Origin: Paraburkholderia azotifigens
Lineage (GTDB): Bacteria; Pseudomonadota; Gammaproteobacteria; Burkholderiales; Burkholderiaceae
Assembly (NCBI RefSeq): GCF_007995085.1
Contig: NZ_VOQS01000003.1
Coordinates: forward strand, 248,001-312,000
Direction: 5' to 3'
Length of the DNA: 64,000 bases
Shown here: positions 53,084 through 63,152 of the stretch, in pieces
How positions within the stretch are numbered: position 1 is the stretch's first letter
Layout of the letters: each line of letters opens with the position of its first letter
Made by a program: the position numbers and the translations under genes
Notes under the pieces: generated by a model
Databases searched by the model: none
The model's input: the letters and a program-made list of their open reading frames with translations, nothing else
What the model was told of the DNA's origin: nothing

Positions 53084-54097
53084 TCAGTGCGCACTGCGCT
53101 TCTCACTATCAAGATGCGCCATCTGCGCAGCAGCATACCGTTCACCCGCCGCCGCGCCCTTGGGTACCGCTCGCTCGATGGCAGCGAGCTCCCCCGCATC
53201 CAGCCCAACGTCCAGCGCGCCGAGCGCTTCCACCAGCCGATCGCGCCGCCGCGCGCCGACAAGCGGCACGATATCGCCGCCTTGCGCGGCAACCCACGCA
53301 ATCGCGATCTGCGCAACAGAAACGCCCTTGCCATCCGCGATCTCGCGAAGCGCTTCGACCAGCGCAAGATTGCGCTCAACATTCTCCCCCTGAAATCGCG
53401 GGCTCATCGCGCGAAAATCGCCCTTGCCCGCCGCGTCCTTCTGCCAGTGCCCGCTGATCAGCCCACGCGACAGCACGCCGTACGCCGTCACGCCAATGCC
53501 GAGTTCGCGCAGCGTCGGCAGGATGTCGTCTTCGATGCCGCGCGAAATCAGCGAGTACTCGATCTGCAGGTCGCAGATGGGCGTAACGGCCGCCGCTTTG
53601 CGGATCGTCGCCGCGCCCACTTCGGACAGCCCGACGTGCCGCACATAGCCCGCCTGCACCATCTCGGCGATCGCGCCGACCGTGTCTTCGACAGGCACGT
53701 TCGGATCGAGCCGCGCCGGACGATAGATGTCGATGTGATCGACGCCGAGCCGCTGCAGCGAATAGGCGAGAAAGTTCTTCACGGCCGCCGGGCGCGCATC
53801 GTACGCGGTCCAGCCGCCCGCCGGATCGCGCATCGCGCCGAACTTCACGCTGACAATGGCATGGTCGCGCCGCGACGCGGGCGCGCTCCTCAACGCCTCG
53901 CCAAGCAGGATCTCGTTGTGGCCCGAACCGTAGAAATCGCCCGTATCGAACAGCGTCATGCCCGCTTCCAGCGCCGCGTGGATCGTTGCGATGCTCTCGG
54001 CGCGGTCGGCCGGTCCATACATGCCCGACATGCCCATGCAGCCGAGGCCGATCGCCGAACTCGCCGGGCCCGCCTTGCCAAGTCGCAGTTGCTTCAT
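53084..54097 (-). CDS. aldo/keto reductase
   Basis: The 337-residue NADPH-dependent TIM-barrel protein has Asp and Tyr in TLFDTGDFYGSGHNEILL, Lys in AIVSVKFGAM and IDIYRPARLDPNVP in place of the common HxxD strand, as in AKR families acting on pyridoxal or aryl aldehydes. The C-terminal cofactor segment reads IVPLVGARRRDRLVEALGAL. GGAGAG precedes the ATG. It is divergent from a LysR regulator that probably controls it. Confidence 0.92.
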   Translation of the reverse strand: MKQLRLGKAGPASSAIGLGCMGMSGMYGPADRAESIATIHAALEAGMTLFDTGDFYGSGHNEILLGEALRSAPASRRDHAIVSVKFGAMRDPAGGWTAYDARPAAVKNFLAYSLQRLGVDHIDIYRPARLDPNVPVEDTVGAIAEMVQAGYVRHVGLSEVGAATIRKAAAVTPICDLQIEYSLISRGIEDDILPTLRELGIGVTAYGVLSRGLISGHWQKDAAGKGDFRAMSPRFQGENVERNLALVEALREIADGKGVSVAQIAIAWVAAQGGDIVPLVGARRRDRLVEALGALDVGLDAGELAAIERAVPKGAAAGERYAAAQMAHLDSEKRSAH

Positions 54098-54225
54098 GTT
54101 CGTTCTCTCCGTGGATTCGTCCAATGCGTCGAACGCGCTGCGCGACGCTTGAGACGCAGTATCCGCGCAAATCGACCGTGCGATAATCCACCTCAATCCG
54201 AATGCCCTGTGCGAAATTCCGAACA

Positions 54226-55137
54226 ATGGTCGAACCCGATCTGGCCGATCTGAAAGCCTTCGTCGCCGTCACGGCCGCACGCGGCTTCCGCAACGCAGCG
54301 TCGACGGGCGGCGTGTCCGCATCGTCGCTGAGCGAGGCCGTACGGCGTCTCGAGCAGCAACTGGGCGTGCGTCTGCTGAACCGGACCACGCGCAGCGTCA
54401 CGCCGACGGAAGCCGGACAGCGCCTGTTCGAACGGCTCGCGCCGGCGTTCGGCGAGATCTCGACGGCGCTCGATGCGATCAACGTGTTCCGCGACAGTCC
54501 CACGGGCACGCTGCGCCTGAACGTGCCGTCGATCGTCGCGCGCGAAGTCCTGCCCGCGCTGCTGTCGCGCTTCCTCGCCGATCATCCGGGCATCAGCGTC
54601 GAGGTGGCGTCGAACGACACCTTCATCGACATCCTGGCAGCCGGTTTCGACGCGGGCATCCGTTACGACGAGCGCCTCGAGCGCGACATGATTGCCGTCC
54701 CCATCGGGCCGCCGATGCAGCGCATGATCGCCGCCGCGTCGCCCGCCTATTTGCAGCAGCACGGCGAACCGCGTCATCCCGACGAACTGGTGCGGCACGC
54801 GTGCATCGGCCATCGCTTCGAAAGCGGCGTGCTGGCTGTGTGGGAGTTCACGCGCGGCAGCGAGACCGTGCGGATCGCGCCGAACGGGCCGCTCGTCGCG
54901 TCGATTATCGATATCCAGCGGCGCGCGGCCGTCGACGGACTCGGCATCGTCTATTCGTTCGACGAGTTTTTGCGCCCCGCGCTCGACGACGGCACGCTCG
55001 TCCCGATCCTGCATGACTGGTGGCAGTCGTTCACGGGGCCACGTCTGTACTACGCGAGCCGCGAGCACATGCCCGCGCCGCTGCGCGCCTTCGTCGATTT
55101 CGTGCTGCGCGACAATCGCAGCCGCGACGCGGCATGA
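54226..55137 (+). CDS. LysR-family transcriptional regulator
   Basis: The 303-residue protein has an N-terminal winged helix (SLSEAVRRLEQQLGVRLLNR, TTRSVTPTEAG) and a substrate-binding domain of the CrgA-like group (GTLRLNVPSIVAREVLPALL). An ATG 8 codons upstream is also in frame. It is divergent from the aldo/keto reductase gene, 128 bp apart, the typical layout of LysR with its target. Confidence 0.92.
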   Translation: MVEPDLADLKAFVAVTAARGFRNAASTGGVSASSLSEAVRRLEQQLGVRLLNRTTRSVTPTEAGQRLFERLAPAFGEISTALDAINVFRDSPTGTLRLNVPSIVAREVLPALLSRFLADHPGISVEVASNDTFIDILAAGFDAGIRYDERLERDMIAVPIGPPMQRMIAAASPAYLQQHGEPRHPDELVRHACIGHRFESGVLAVWEFTRGSETVRIAPNGPLVASIIDIQRRAAVDGLGIVYSFDEFLRPALDDGTLVPILHDWWQSFTGPRLYYASREHMPAPLRAFVDFVLRDNRSRDAA

Positions 55138-55153
55138 CGCGCACGGGCACGGC

Positions 55154-55417
55154 TCAGCGCCGCTTGCCGTACTTCTTCCAGTAGCCGAACGTGTCTTCGT
55201 GACACTCAATGTCGAGTTCCGACACGCGCGCCATCATCCGTTCCTGCGCGTCCTGCACCGCAAGGTTGTAGATCACAGGCCCGATTTCCTCGACGAAGAA
55301 GCCGAGCAGCGCGCCCGCCTGGATGTTGCCGATCGGCTCGTCCATGTTCTCCGCGAAGTAGCGCTGCAGCGAAGCGATCGCTTCGTTGCGCACGTCCTTG
55401 TCCAGTTCGATTGCCAT
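55154..55417 (-). CDS. DUF2164 family protein
   Basis: The 87-residue protein reads MAIELDKDVRNEAIASLQRY, NMDEPIGNIQAGALLGFFVE and ends FGYWKKYGKRR, matching DUF2164 over its full length. Function is unknown. It is convergent with the LysR gene, 16 nt apart, and lies downstream of the hydrolase gene on the same strand. Confidence 0.9.
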   Translation of the reverse strand: MAIELDKDVRNEAIASLQRYFAENMDEPIGNIQAGALLGFFVEEIGPVIYNLAVQDAQERMMARVSELDIECHEDTFGYWKKYGKRR

Positions 55418-55523
55418 GCGTGTTCATCCCGGTTGCCTGCATCGGGCGATGCAGCACTGCGGATGAAACAGGAAAGCGGCGCGCCCCGCAAGAGGCGCGC
55501 CGCTTTCGACAGGCGTGCGCGGG

Positions 55524-56345
55524 TCAGCTGTTGATGAACGCGAGCAGATCGGCGTTGACCTTGTCGGCTTCCGTCACGCACATGCCGTGCGGGCCGCCCT
55601 CGTAGATCTTGAACGTCGCGTTCCTGACGATCTTCGCGGACAGCTTGCCGGCTGCGTCGATGGGCACGATCTGGTCGTCGTCGCCGTGCAGGATCAGCGT
55701 CGGCACGTCGATCTTTTTCAGGTCTTCCGTGTAGTCGACTTCGGAGAACTCGCGGATGCACAGATACTGCCCATGCACGCCGCCCGCCATACCCTGCGCC
55801 CAGAACGCGTCGATCGTGCCCTGCGACACTTTCGCGTTGGGCCGGTTGAAGCCGAAGAAAGGCATCGCGAGATCCTTGTAGAACTGCGAGCGGTTGTCGG
55901 CGACACCCTTGCGGATGCCGTCGAACACGTCCATCGGCAGCCCGCCCGGATTCGCTTCCGTCTTCAGCATGATGGGCGGCACGGCGCCGATCAGCACGGC
56001 CTTCGCGACACGCTTCGTGCCATGACGTCCGATGTAATGCGCGACTTCGCCGCCGCCCGTCGAATGGCCGACGAGCGTCGCGCCCTGAATATCCAACGCA
56101 TCGAGCAGCGCGGCGAGATCGTCGGCGTAGGTGTCCATGTCGTTGCCGTTCGACGGCTGGTCCGAGCGGCCATGACCGCGCCGATCATGCGCGATTACGC
56201 GAAAGCCGTTCTGCAGCAGGAACAACATCTGTGCGTCCCACGCGTCCGCGTCGAGCGGCCAGCCGTGCGAGAAGACGACGGGACGGCCCGTACCCCAATC
56301 CTTGTAGAAAATCTGCGTGCCGTCTTTCGTGGTAATCGTACTCAT
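55524..56345 (-). CDS. alpha/beta hydrolase, non-haem chloroperoxidase type
   Basis: The 273-residue protein has the family start ([20 protein letters not shown]), oxyanion HGWP, nucleophile elbow [17 protein letters not shown], Asp in [11 protein letters not shown] and His in GGPHGMCVT, so the Ser-Asp-His triad is complete. Relatives act as esterases and perhydrolases. GGAG stands 9 nt before the chosen ATG. Confidence 0.94.
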   Translation of the reverse strand: MSTITTKDGTQIFYKDWGTGRPVVFSHGWPLDADAWDAQMLFLLQNGFRVIAHDRRGHGRSDQPSNGNDMDTYADDLAALLDALDIQGATLVGHSTGGGEVAHYIGRHGTKRVAKAVLIGAVPPIMLKTEANPGGLPMDVFDGIRKGVADNRSQFYKDLAMPFFGFNRPNAKVSQGTIDAFWAQGMAGGVHGQYLCIREFSEVDYTEDLKKIDVPTLILHGDDDQIVPIDAAGKLSAKIVRNATFKIYEGGPHGMCVTEADKVNADLLAFINS

Positions 56346-56664
56346 GCGGTTTCGCTCCATTGGGTGTTGACACATTGCGCCGCACTGCGGCGGGCGGGTT
56401 GATCGCAGGACAACGACAGGACAGCGGCACGCACAACATCGAGGCGCTCGACTCGATGCGCGCGCAAATATCCGGGCTGTCCCTTCGATTATCGACGGCC
56501 ATGTTACAGCGCGATAAAACATCCTTCAGACGAAGGGCTATCGACGCAAACGGACGAGCGCACGCGCAGCGCGTCCCCGCGAACGCACGCGCACAGCGGA
56601 CACGCGGCCCGCTTCGTGCCCGCTTCGATCTTCGGCAGTGACGGCGAGCGCCGCCGCTCGCGCT
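56346..56664. other. no gene recognised
   Basis: GC-rich spacer upstream of the hydrolase; only overlapping frames without binding sites. Confidence 0.35.
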
Positions 56665-56871
56665 TCAATGCGCTTCCCGTGGCTGCGCATTCGCGACACG
56701 CGGCTCCTGCGCGGCGACCAGCGTGGGCGTCGACGTGGACGTGGCATCGGCATCGCCCGTCTCCATGTCATTGTGATGGGACATGACAGCCTTGACGCCC
56801 GCTTCGGCGGCAGGCGTCGCCACATAGGGAACGAAAGCCGAAATGGCGACGACGATCAGATAGGTAAACAT
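56665..56871 (-). CDS. 68-residue protein with one membrane segment
   Basis: The protein begins MFTYLIVVAISAFVPYVATP, a membrane helix or signal anchor, and continues with a polar part (MSHHNDMETGDADATSTSTP). GGGGAAGC precedes the ATG. No family is recognised. Confidence 0.55.
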   Translation of the reverse strand: MFTYLIVVAISAFVPYVATPAAEAGVKAVMSHHNDMETGDADATSTSTPTLVAAQEPRVANAQPREAH

Positions 56872-57271
56872 GATGCTTCCCCTGCAACCCGCGTTGACGC
56901 GTTGGCGCCTTGCGCCGTTCTCATGCAGCAAGGTGGTTGCGATTTCGAGGCACGAAGGGGCGCACCGGCGTGCCGGCGCGCTGCAGACTGATCGTCGCCT
57001 GCTTCACGGCGAAGCGTATCGAAACGCATCGCCGGAAAACACGCTTTCGTCGTATTGCGCGTGCCGCTCGCGTTCTTCGACGCGATACGCGATCACGTTG
57101 GCAATCCGCGAACTGCGTGTACCCTCCGAACAGCATCCGGCGACTTGTATGAACCTTTGCACCGATATCACCGACGACCGGTTAATTCGATTCGTAGGGC
57201 ATGGATATGCGAAAGTCAACTCGACGATCGCGGCGCGCGTTGCACGCGCTACGTGATGGCGGATTAGCCCG
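56872..57271. other. no gene recognised
   Basis: About 400 bp; frames overlap on both strands without similarity to known families. It holds the promoter of the pyruvyl transferase-family gene. Confidence 0.35.
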
Positions 57272-58462
57272 ATGACGGCGCATCCGTTACCTGTCGTTCT
57301 GTTCGGCGCGTTCGACCGGCACAACTTCGGCGACATGCTGTTCGCCCACGTCGCCGCGCGCCTGCTAACGGACCGCCGCGTGCGCTTTGCGGGCCTGGCG
57401 GCACGCGATCTGCGCGCGCAGGGCGGTCATCGCGTCGAAGTGCTGCGGCAGATGCACGAACGTGCGGTCGATCTGCTGCATGTCGGCGGAGAGATCCTCG
57501 CCTGCGATGCGTGGGAAGCCGCCGTGATGCTGCAATCGCCTGACGACGCGCAGAAGGTCATCGCATCGCAGCAGCACGATCGTTCCGGATGGGCGCAACG
57601 CGTGCTCGCCACGAGCGAACGCGTGCCGTATGTGGTGTCGAAGAATGAGTTGCCGTGCGCCGCGCGTGTGATGTTCAACGCCGTGGGCGGCGTCGCGCTC
57701 GATGTTCGCGAGGCCGCGTTGCGCGATGAAGTGATCGCCAAACTCGCACACACCGACGATATCAGCGTGCGCGATCTCCACACTCAGGCGCTGCTCGCGC
57801 GATCGGGCATCGATGCGCGGCTCGCGCCCGATTGCGCGCTGCTGGTTGCCGAACTGTTCGGCGACGTGATCCGCGAACGTGCGAACGCTCAGGCCCTCGC
57901 AACGCTCCGCGAAGCCGCGCCCAACGGCTATCTCGCCGTGCAGTTCAGCGCCGATTTCGGCGACGACGCCACGCTCGCGCGTCTCGCCGCGCAACTGGAC
58001 CGCACGGCCGACGCGCATCGTCTCGCCATTGTGTTGTTCCGCGCCGGCGCAGCGCCGTGGCACGACGATCTGTCGTGTCTGGAGCGCACGGCGGCGCAAA
58101 TGCACGCGCCTTGCGTGCAGGTATTTCGTTCGCTGAATATCTGGGACATCTGCGCGTTGATTGCACACAGCCGCGGCTATCTCGGCAGCAGCCTGCATGG
58201 CCGGATCGTCGCGATGGCGTATGGGCTGCCGCGCATCAATCTGCTGCGCGACGAAGACTTCGCGCGGCCCTGCAAGCAGACCGCGTTCGCGCAAACGTGG
58301 GAAGACGCGGACGCGCCCATCGCCGTGCGCGTGAGCGAGATCGCGAGCGGCATCGATGCCGCGATGTCCGTCGATATCGAGGGGCTGAAGCAAACCGCGG
58401 CGCGGCTCGTCATGCTGTGCCGCAGCGCATTTCAAACGACAGTTTCACATCTGAGCAGGTAA
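57272..58462 (+). CDS. polysaccharide pyruvyl transferase family protein
   Basis: The 396-residue protein starts VVLFGAFDRHNFGDMLFAHV, the NxGD-type motif of the family, and has AHSRGYLGSSLHGRIVAMAY near the end with the conserved SLHG. CsaB-like members transfer pyruvate to surface sugars. No glycan biosynthesis genes are adjacent, so the acceptor is unknown. There is no obvious binding site before the ATG. Confidence 0.85.
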   Translation: MTAHPLPVVLFGAFDRHNFGDMLFAHVAARLLTDRRVRFAGLAARDLRAQGGHRVEVLRQMHERAVDLLHVGGEILACDAWEAAVMLQSPDDAQKVIASQQHDRSGWAQRVLATSERVPYVVSKNELPCAARVMFNAVGGVALDVREAALRDEVIAKLAHTDDISVRDLHTQALLARSGIDARLAPDCALLVAELFGDVIRERANAQALATLREAAPNGYLAVQFSADFGDDATLARLAAQLDRTADAHRLAIVLFRAGAAPWHDDLSCLERTAAQMHAPCVQVFRSLNIWDICALIAHSRGYLGSSLHGRIVAMAYGLPRINLLRDEDFARPCKQTAFAQTWEDADAPIAVRVSEIASGIDAAMSVDIEGLKQTAARLVMLCRSAFQTTVSHLSR

Positions 58463-58554
58463 GGGTTTTCTGTCTGCGACGCAGTCGCCATCATTTGCTT
58501 TTTTGCTTTTTTGCTGCGCTGGCATCCGCGATTTCGTATCCGTACTTCATGCGT

Positions 58555-59134
58555 CGCCCCTGTGCGGGGCGGCACCTACTTTTCTTTGCAGCGGCAAAGA
58601 AAAGTAGGCAAAAGAAAGCCGCTCACACCGCCAATCCTTGTGTTTGCCTGCGGGCCCCCCACGGGTCCCGCACTCCGCACGGCAACGCGCTATTTCATGT
58701 GCGTTGCCAGCGCCTTTAACAGGCGCATCACCCTCTCCACTCACCCTTAGCCCAGCCAACGGCAGCGATCCGTCTGCGCCGCCCAGGTGGCAAACGGTGT
58801 GTAGGTTGGCGCACCTTACGCGTTCGCGCACCTACGACACCGATCCCGCTTGTCGGTCCGGAGTGGCGCACTTCCATCGCGACGGCCTACACACCGTTTG
58901 CCACCTGGGCGGCTGTGGACTTTCTGGTAAAGCGAAACGTGACGCGGGAAGGTGAAGTGGGTGAGGCGTGAGTTAGTACGCTGGCAACGTGCGTGAGACA
59001 GTGCGATGCCGTGTGGAGTGCGGGACCCGTGGGGGGCCCGCAGGCAATGACCAGAACTGGCGGTGTTAGCCCGCTTTCTTTGCTTACTTTCTTTGCGGCG
59101 GCAAAGAAAGTAAGTGCCGCCCCGCACAGGGGCA
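58555..59134. repeat. 580-bp palindromic intergenic unit, copy 2
   Basis: It has the same length, orientation and nested inverted arms as 52411-52990, including the identical 26-bp inverted pair at 58779-58804 and 58887-58912, with scattered differences between. It lies between the convergent-side ends of the pyruvyl transferase-family gene and the promoter side of the GGDEF gene. 18-bp repeats follow at 59153-59206. Confidence 0.85.
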
Positions 59135-59381
59135 ACGCTAGCAAACCGATACGAAACCGCGGATGCCAGCCAAACCGCCGATGCCACCCAAACCGCGGAT
59201 GCCAGCGCAAGCCAAAACCGCGAATGCCAGCGCAGCAAAAAACCAAAAGCAAAAAACCAGAATTGGCGACTGCGTCGCAGACAAACAAAAAACCGGCAAA
59301 GCCCGCGCCCCGCAGGCAATTTTCTTCAGTGCCCCATGGCACCGTAAAATACACAGACATTCGCCCTTGGACACGTCCGTC

Positions 59382-60854
59382 ATGCCCGCACCAGCCAGCC
59401 CGCGCAGCCCCACCTCCGACGACTCCGAAATGTTCGATCTCGCGCCCGTGGCGCTCTGGCTCGAAGATTTCAGCGGCGTCAAAGCGCTGTTCGAAGACTG
59501 GCGAGCACAAGGCGTGACCGATCTGCGCGCCCACATCGGCAGCGACCTCAAACGCGTCGGCGAATGCGCAAGGCGCATCCGCGTGATCAAGGTCAACCAG
59601 AAAACGCTCTCACAATTCGAAGCCGCGGATTTCAGCTCGCTGACGGATAACCTGTCGACCGTCTTCCGCGACGACATGCTGAAAACCCACCTCGAAGAGC
59701 TGTGCCAACTCTGGGCAGGCCAGGATCACTTCACGAGCCAGACGGTCAACTACACGCTCGGCGGCCGACGTCTCGACGTGCTGCTCAAAGGCAAGATTCT
59801 GCCGGGCCACGAGGACGGCTGGGATCGCGTGCTGGTGTCGACGGAAGACATCACTGAACTGGAAGGCGCGCGCCATCGCGTGACAACCGCCGAACAGTAC
59901 GTGCGCGGGCTGTTCGAGTACTCGCCCGTGTCGCTGTGGGTCGAGGATTTCAGCGCCGTCAAGCGTCTGCTCGACGAAGCGCGCGCCGCCGGCATCACCG
60001 ATTTCCGCACCTTCACCGACGTGCATCCGGAATTCGTCGAGCGCTGCATGGCAGAGATTCACGTGCTCGATGTCAACCAGCACACGCTGGACATGTTCGC
60101 CGCGCCCGACAAGAAAACGCTGCTCGCCCGCCTGCCCGAAGTGTTCCGCGACGACATGCGGCCGCATTTCCGCGAGCAGCTGATCGACCTGTGGGACGGC
60201 AAACTCTTCCAGCAGCGCGAAGTGCTCAACTATTCGCTCGAAGCCAACGAGATCCACGTGCACCTGCAGTTCTCCGTGCTGCCCGGTCACGAACGCAGCT
60301 GGGATCTCGTGCTCGTCGCGCTCACCGACATCACCGCGCGCAAGAAAGCCGAAGCGTATCTGGAGTTCCTAGGCAAGCACGACGTGCTGACCAAGCTGCG
60401 CAACCGCTCGTTCTACGTCGACGAACTGAACCGGCTGGAACGCAAGGGCCCGTTCCCGGTGACTGTCGTCATGGCCGATCTCAATGGCCTGAAACGCGTC
60501 AACGATCAGCTCGGCCACGCAGCCGGCGACGCGCTGCTGCGCCGCGCCGGCGAAGTGCTCGCGAAGGCGCTGGAGACGCCCTTCAACGCCGCGCGTATCG
60601 GCGGCGACGAGTTCGCGATCCTGCTGCCCGGCACCGACGAACGCGGCGGCGCAGCGATGATCGAAACGATCCGCCAGCTGGTCGATCTGAACAACCAGTT
60701 CTATCCGGGCTCCCCCATCAGCTTCTCGATGGGCATGGCGACGGTGCAGCGCGGAGAGCGTATCGAAGCGGGCGTGCAGCGCGCCGACCTGCTGATGTAC
60801 GAGGAAAAGCGCGCGCACTACACGTCGCAGGAATCAGCCGGTCCGCAAAAGTAA
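59382..60854 (+). CDS. diguanylate cyclase with two PAS-like domains
   Basis: The 490-residue protein has two homologous PAS-type sensor domains (about 15-160 and 180-320; compare APVALWLEDFSGVKALFEDW with SPVSLWVEDFSAVKRLLDEA) and a C-terminal GGDEF domain with intact ARIGGDEFAILLPG. No RxxD inhibitory site precedes it. It should make cyclic di-GMP. No membrane segment is seen, so it senses in the cytoplasm. The start lies after repeat-derived codons; an in-frame ATG at 59163 would add a junk-like tail. Confidence 0.92.
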   Translation: MPAPASPRSPTSDDSEMFDLAPVALWLEDFSGVKALFEDWRAQGVTDLRAHIGSDLKRVGECARRIRVIKVNQKTLSQFEAADFSSLTDNLSTVFRDDMLKTHLEELCQLWAGQDHFTSQTVNYTLGGRRLDVLLKGKILPGHEDGWDRVLVSTEDITELEGARHRVTTAEQYVRGLFEYSPVSLWVEDFSAVKRLLDEARAAGITDFRTFTDVHPEFVERCMAEIHVLDVNQHTLDMFAAPDKKTLLARLPEVFRDDMRPHFREQLIDLWDGKLFQQREVLNYSLEANEIHVHLQFSVLPGHERSWDLVLVALTDITARKKAEAYLEFLGKHDVLTKLRNRSFYVDELNRLERKGPFPVTVVMADLNGLKRVNDQLGHAAGDALLRRAGEVLAKALETPFNAARIGGDEFAILLPGTDERGGAAMIETIRQLVDLNNQFYPGSPISFSMGMATVQRGERIEAGVQRADLLMYEEKRAHYTSQESAGPQK

Positions 60855-60884
60855 GCGGTTTTCTTCGTGCGGCCCGCGGCATGC

Positions 60885-61199
60885 TCAGGACTTCACGGGC
60901 ACGCCGTACGTGCCGACGATGCGCCTGTCCTGCTCCGCCGCGGAAAACAGCTCCCATTCGAGCCCATTCACGTCGATGCTGCTCGAATAACCTTCGACCG
61001 CATCGTCCTCGAACCCGACGTGCCGCAATTGCCCTGCTTTGCCGGGCTTTTCGTTGATCGAGAAGTTGAGCAGGTCCGTGCGCCACATCGCATATTGCCC
61101 CGGCACGACAGCCGAGGGCGGCTGTCCGAGACGGCGGCTATAGTCGTCGATCGATTCGTCGAGATTCGCAACGGCCAGTGCGATGTGAAAGCGCTTCAT
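60885..61199 (-). CDS. VOC-superfamily (glyoxalase-like) protein, cadmium-inducible type
   Basis: The 104-residue protein reads MKRFHIALAVANLDESIDDY, PGQYAMWRTDLLNFSINE and RHVGFEDDAVEGYSSSIDVN, a single VOC beta-alpha-beta module pair. The metal ligands His5 and a C-terminal Glu (WELFSAAE) are in place. Its GGAG is 7 nt before the ATG. The substrate is unknown. Confidence 0.82.
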   Translation of the reverse strand: MKRFHIALAVANLDESIDDYSRRLGQPPSAVVPGQYAMWRTDLLNFSINEKPGKAGQLRHVGFEDDAVEGYSSSIDVNGLEWELFSAAEQDRRIVGTYGVPVKS

Positions 61200-61355
61200 G
61201 AGTGGGCTCCGCAGCAGGTTGAGATGGTGCAGCCCGACCATCGTAGCCACGCCTCGCACACGTAGCCAGACCAGCGATCATGCTGGTATCGGCATTACCA
61301 GCATTACCAGCATTACCCGCCTTGCCGCATCCGTTTCAGAAAGGAGCCGCATTCG

Positions 61356-61748
61356 ATGCTTTCCCATGTGTTCATCGGTGTCAACGATTTCGAGCGGGCG
61401 TTTGAGTTCTATTCGGCGATACTCGCCGAACTGGGGCTCGCGTTGAAATTCCGCGAGGAAGAGCGGCCGTGGGCGGGCTGGATGAAGCCCGGCGTCGCGC
61501 GGCCGCTGTTCCTCGTCGGCAGGCCGTTCGACGGCCAGCCTGCCGTCGCGGGCAACGGGCATATGGCTGCGCTGCTGGCCGCGGACCGCCCTACCGTCGA
61601 TCGCGTGCACGCGACGGCGCTCGCGCACGGCGCCGTTTGTGAAGGACCGCCCGGGCTGCGCCCCGAATATCACGCGAACTACTACGGCGCGTACTTTCGC
61701 GATCCCGACGGCAACAAGCTCTGCGTCTGCTGCCACGACCCTGCGTGA
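61356..61748 (+). CDS. VOC-superfamily protein
   Basis: The 130-residue protein begins MLSHVFIGVNDFERAFEFYS and ends YYGAYFRDPDGNKLCVCCHD, the standard start and end of VOC/glyoxalase-fold proteins, with the metal His and Glu-like positions. AAAGGAG lies before the ATG. It is divergent from the other VOC gene, 156 bp apart. Confidence 0.88.
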   Translation: MLSHVFIGVNDFERAFEFYSAILAELGLALKFREEERPWAGWMKPGVARPLFLVGRPFDGQPAVAGNGHMAALLAADRPTVDRVHATALAHGAVCEGPPGLRPEYHANYYGAYFRDPDGNKLCVCCHDPA

Positions 61749-61788
61749 CAGCATAGACAGCGCAGACCGCACGGCGTGACGCGCCCGG

Positions 61789-62775
61789 TCAGTTCGTCGT
61801 CACGTACTTGCGCGTTGCGAGGACGGAGCGCTGCGGCGGCGGTACGACGGGATCGAGCGTGCCTCGCATGCGCTTCACTTCATCGATGGGACTCAGGCCG
61901 AACAGGCGCTTGAATTCGCGGCTGAACTGCGACGCGCTTTCATAACCGACGCGCGCCGCTGCCGCGCTTGCGTTGAGCCCATCCTGCACCATCAGCAGAC
62001 GCGCGTGATGCAGGCGCGTGGTCTTCACGTACTGCATCGGCGAAGTCGACGTGACGTTCTTGAACTGCGCATGAAACACCGCGAGGCTCATGCCCGACTC
62101 GCGCGCGAGCGTCTCGACGTCGAGATCGCCGTCGTATTCCGTGTGAATGCGCCGCAGCGCCTTCGCGATACGCCCGAAGTGATGCTGATGCGTAAGCGCC
62201 GCGCGGATCGCATCGCCCTGCACGCCCGTCAGCACGCGGTAGCAGATCTCGCGCACGATCGACGGCGCGAGAATGCGCGCATCGAACGGCGACACCAGCG
62301 CTTCGAGCAGACGCAATACAGCGTCGCCGAGCGGCTGGTCGAGCGGCGTCGAGTAGATGCCGCGCGGCTCGCTGTCGACGGTGCCGTGCGTTTCGTTGAG
62401 CAGCATCAGCAGTTCGGCGACCATCGTCAGATCGACGCGGATCGAAATGCCCAGAAAGGGCTCGTCGACGCTCGCTTCCGTCTCGCATTCGAAAGGCAGC
62501 GGCACGGACAGCACCAGATACTGCTGCGCGTCGTAGATGTACGAGTGATCGCCCAGATAGCCGCGCTTGCGCCCCTGACAGACGATGACGATGCTCGGCT
62601 CGTACATCACCGGGCGGCGCGGCATCGGATGATTCGCGCGCAGGAACTTGACGCCTTCGAGCGGCGCATCCGTCATGCCCTCGGCGGGCGCAAGCGTGCG
62701 CAGCAATTCGACCATGCGCTGTTGCGGGTTGCGCTCCGCGAGCGGCGCGCCTTGTGAATGTTTTGTGTCGGACAT
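61789..62775 (-). CDS. AraC-family regulator (cupin AraC_N type)
   Basis: The 328-residue protein has an N-terminal AraC_N cupin-like domain (EPSIVIVCQGRKRGYLGDHS) and two C-terminal helix-turn-helix motifs (DLDVETLARESGMSLAVFHA, ASAAAARVGYESASQFSREF). It is divergent from a zinc alcohol dehydrogenase gene; in many proteobacteria this regulator type activates that neighbour. An ATG 8 codons upstream is also in frame. Confidence 0.92.
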   Translation of the reverse strand: MSDTKHSQGAPLAERNPQQRMVELLRTLAPAEGMTDAPLEGVKFLRANHPMPRRPVMYEPSIVIVCQGRKRGYLGDHSYIYDAQQYLVLSVPLPFECETEASVDEPFLGISIRVDLTMVAELLMLLNETHGTVDSEPRGIYSTPLDQPLGDAVLRLLEALVSPFDARILAPSIVREICYRVLTGVQGDAIRAALTHQHHFGRIAKALRRIHTEYDGDLDVETLARESGMSLAVFHAQFKNVTSTSPMQYVKTTRLHHARLLMVQDGLNASAAAARVGYESASQFSREFKRLFGLSPIDEVKRMRGTLDPVVPPPQRSVLATRKYVTTN

Positions 62776-63152
62776 GATGAAATCCAGTCGGCGAACCATG
62801 TGGCGCCAGAGAATATGGCTTGAAATCTAGCATTAAATGTCCTACCGCGTACGCCACCAGGAGAAATAGGCAAACCTTCAAGACGTTCAGGTATTCCCTG
62901 GGCCGGGTCCGATGCCTAACATGGGAACCCTGTCGCAAAGCCCGCTTCCTGTCCGCGACACCCGTCCATCGCCTCGCACGAGGCACACGCGCCGCGCTTT
63001 CCGTGCCTGGCGCCCGCCGGACGGACCTCACGACGGACACTCCGCGCGCCACGGCGCACGACAGATTCATTCGCCGCGCTCTCAGGCCATCAGCAGGCCG
63101 CCTGCAGGCCGCGCGGCGCCTCGCGCAATTGCATCATCGAGCTGGAGCCCAC
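62776..63152. promoter_or_regulatory. divergent araC-adh promoter region
   Basis: The spacer of about 375 bp has no supported gene. It must carry both promoters and the AraC sites. CTGGAGCCCAC at its end is the binding site of the dehydrogenase. Confidence 0.45.

Noticed and set aside
59163..59381. 73-residue N-terminal extension of the GGDEF protein
   Set aside because: It translates the 18-bp repeats and adjacent low-complexity DNA; the PAS domain begins only after the ATG at 59382.
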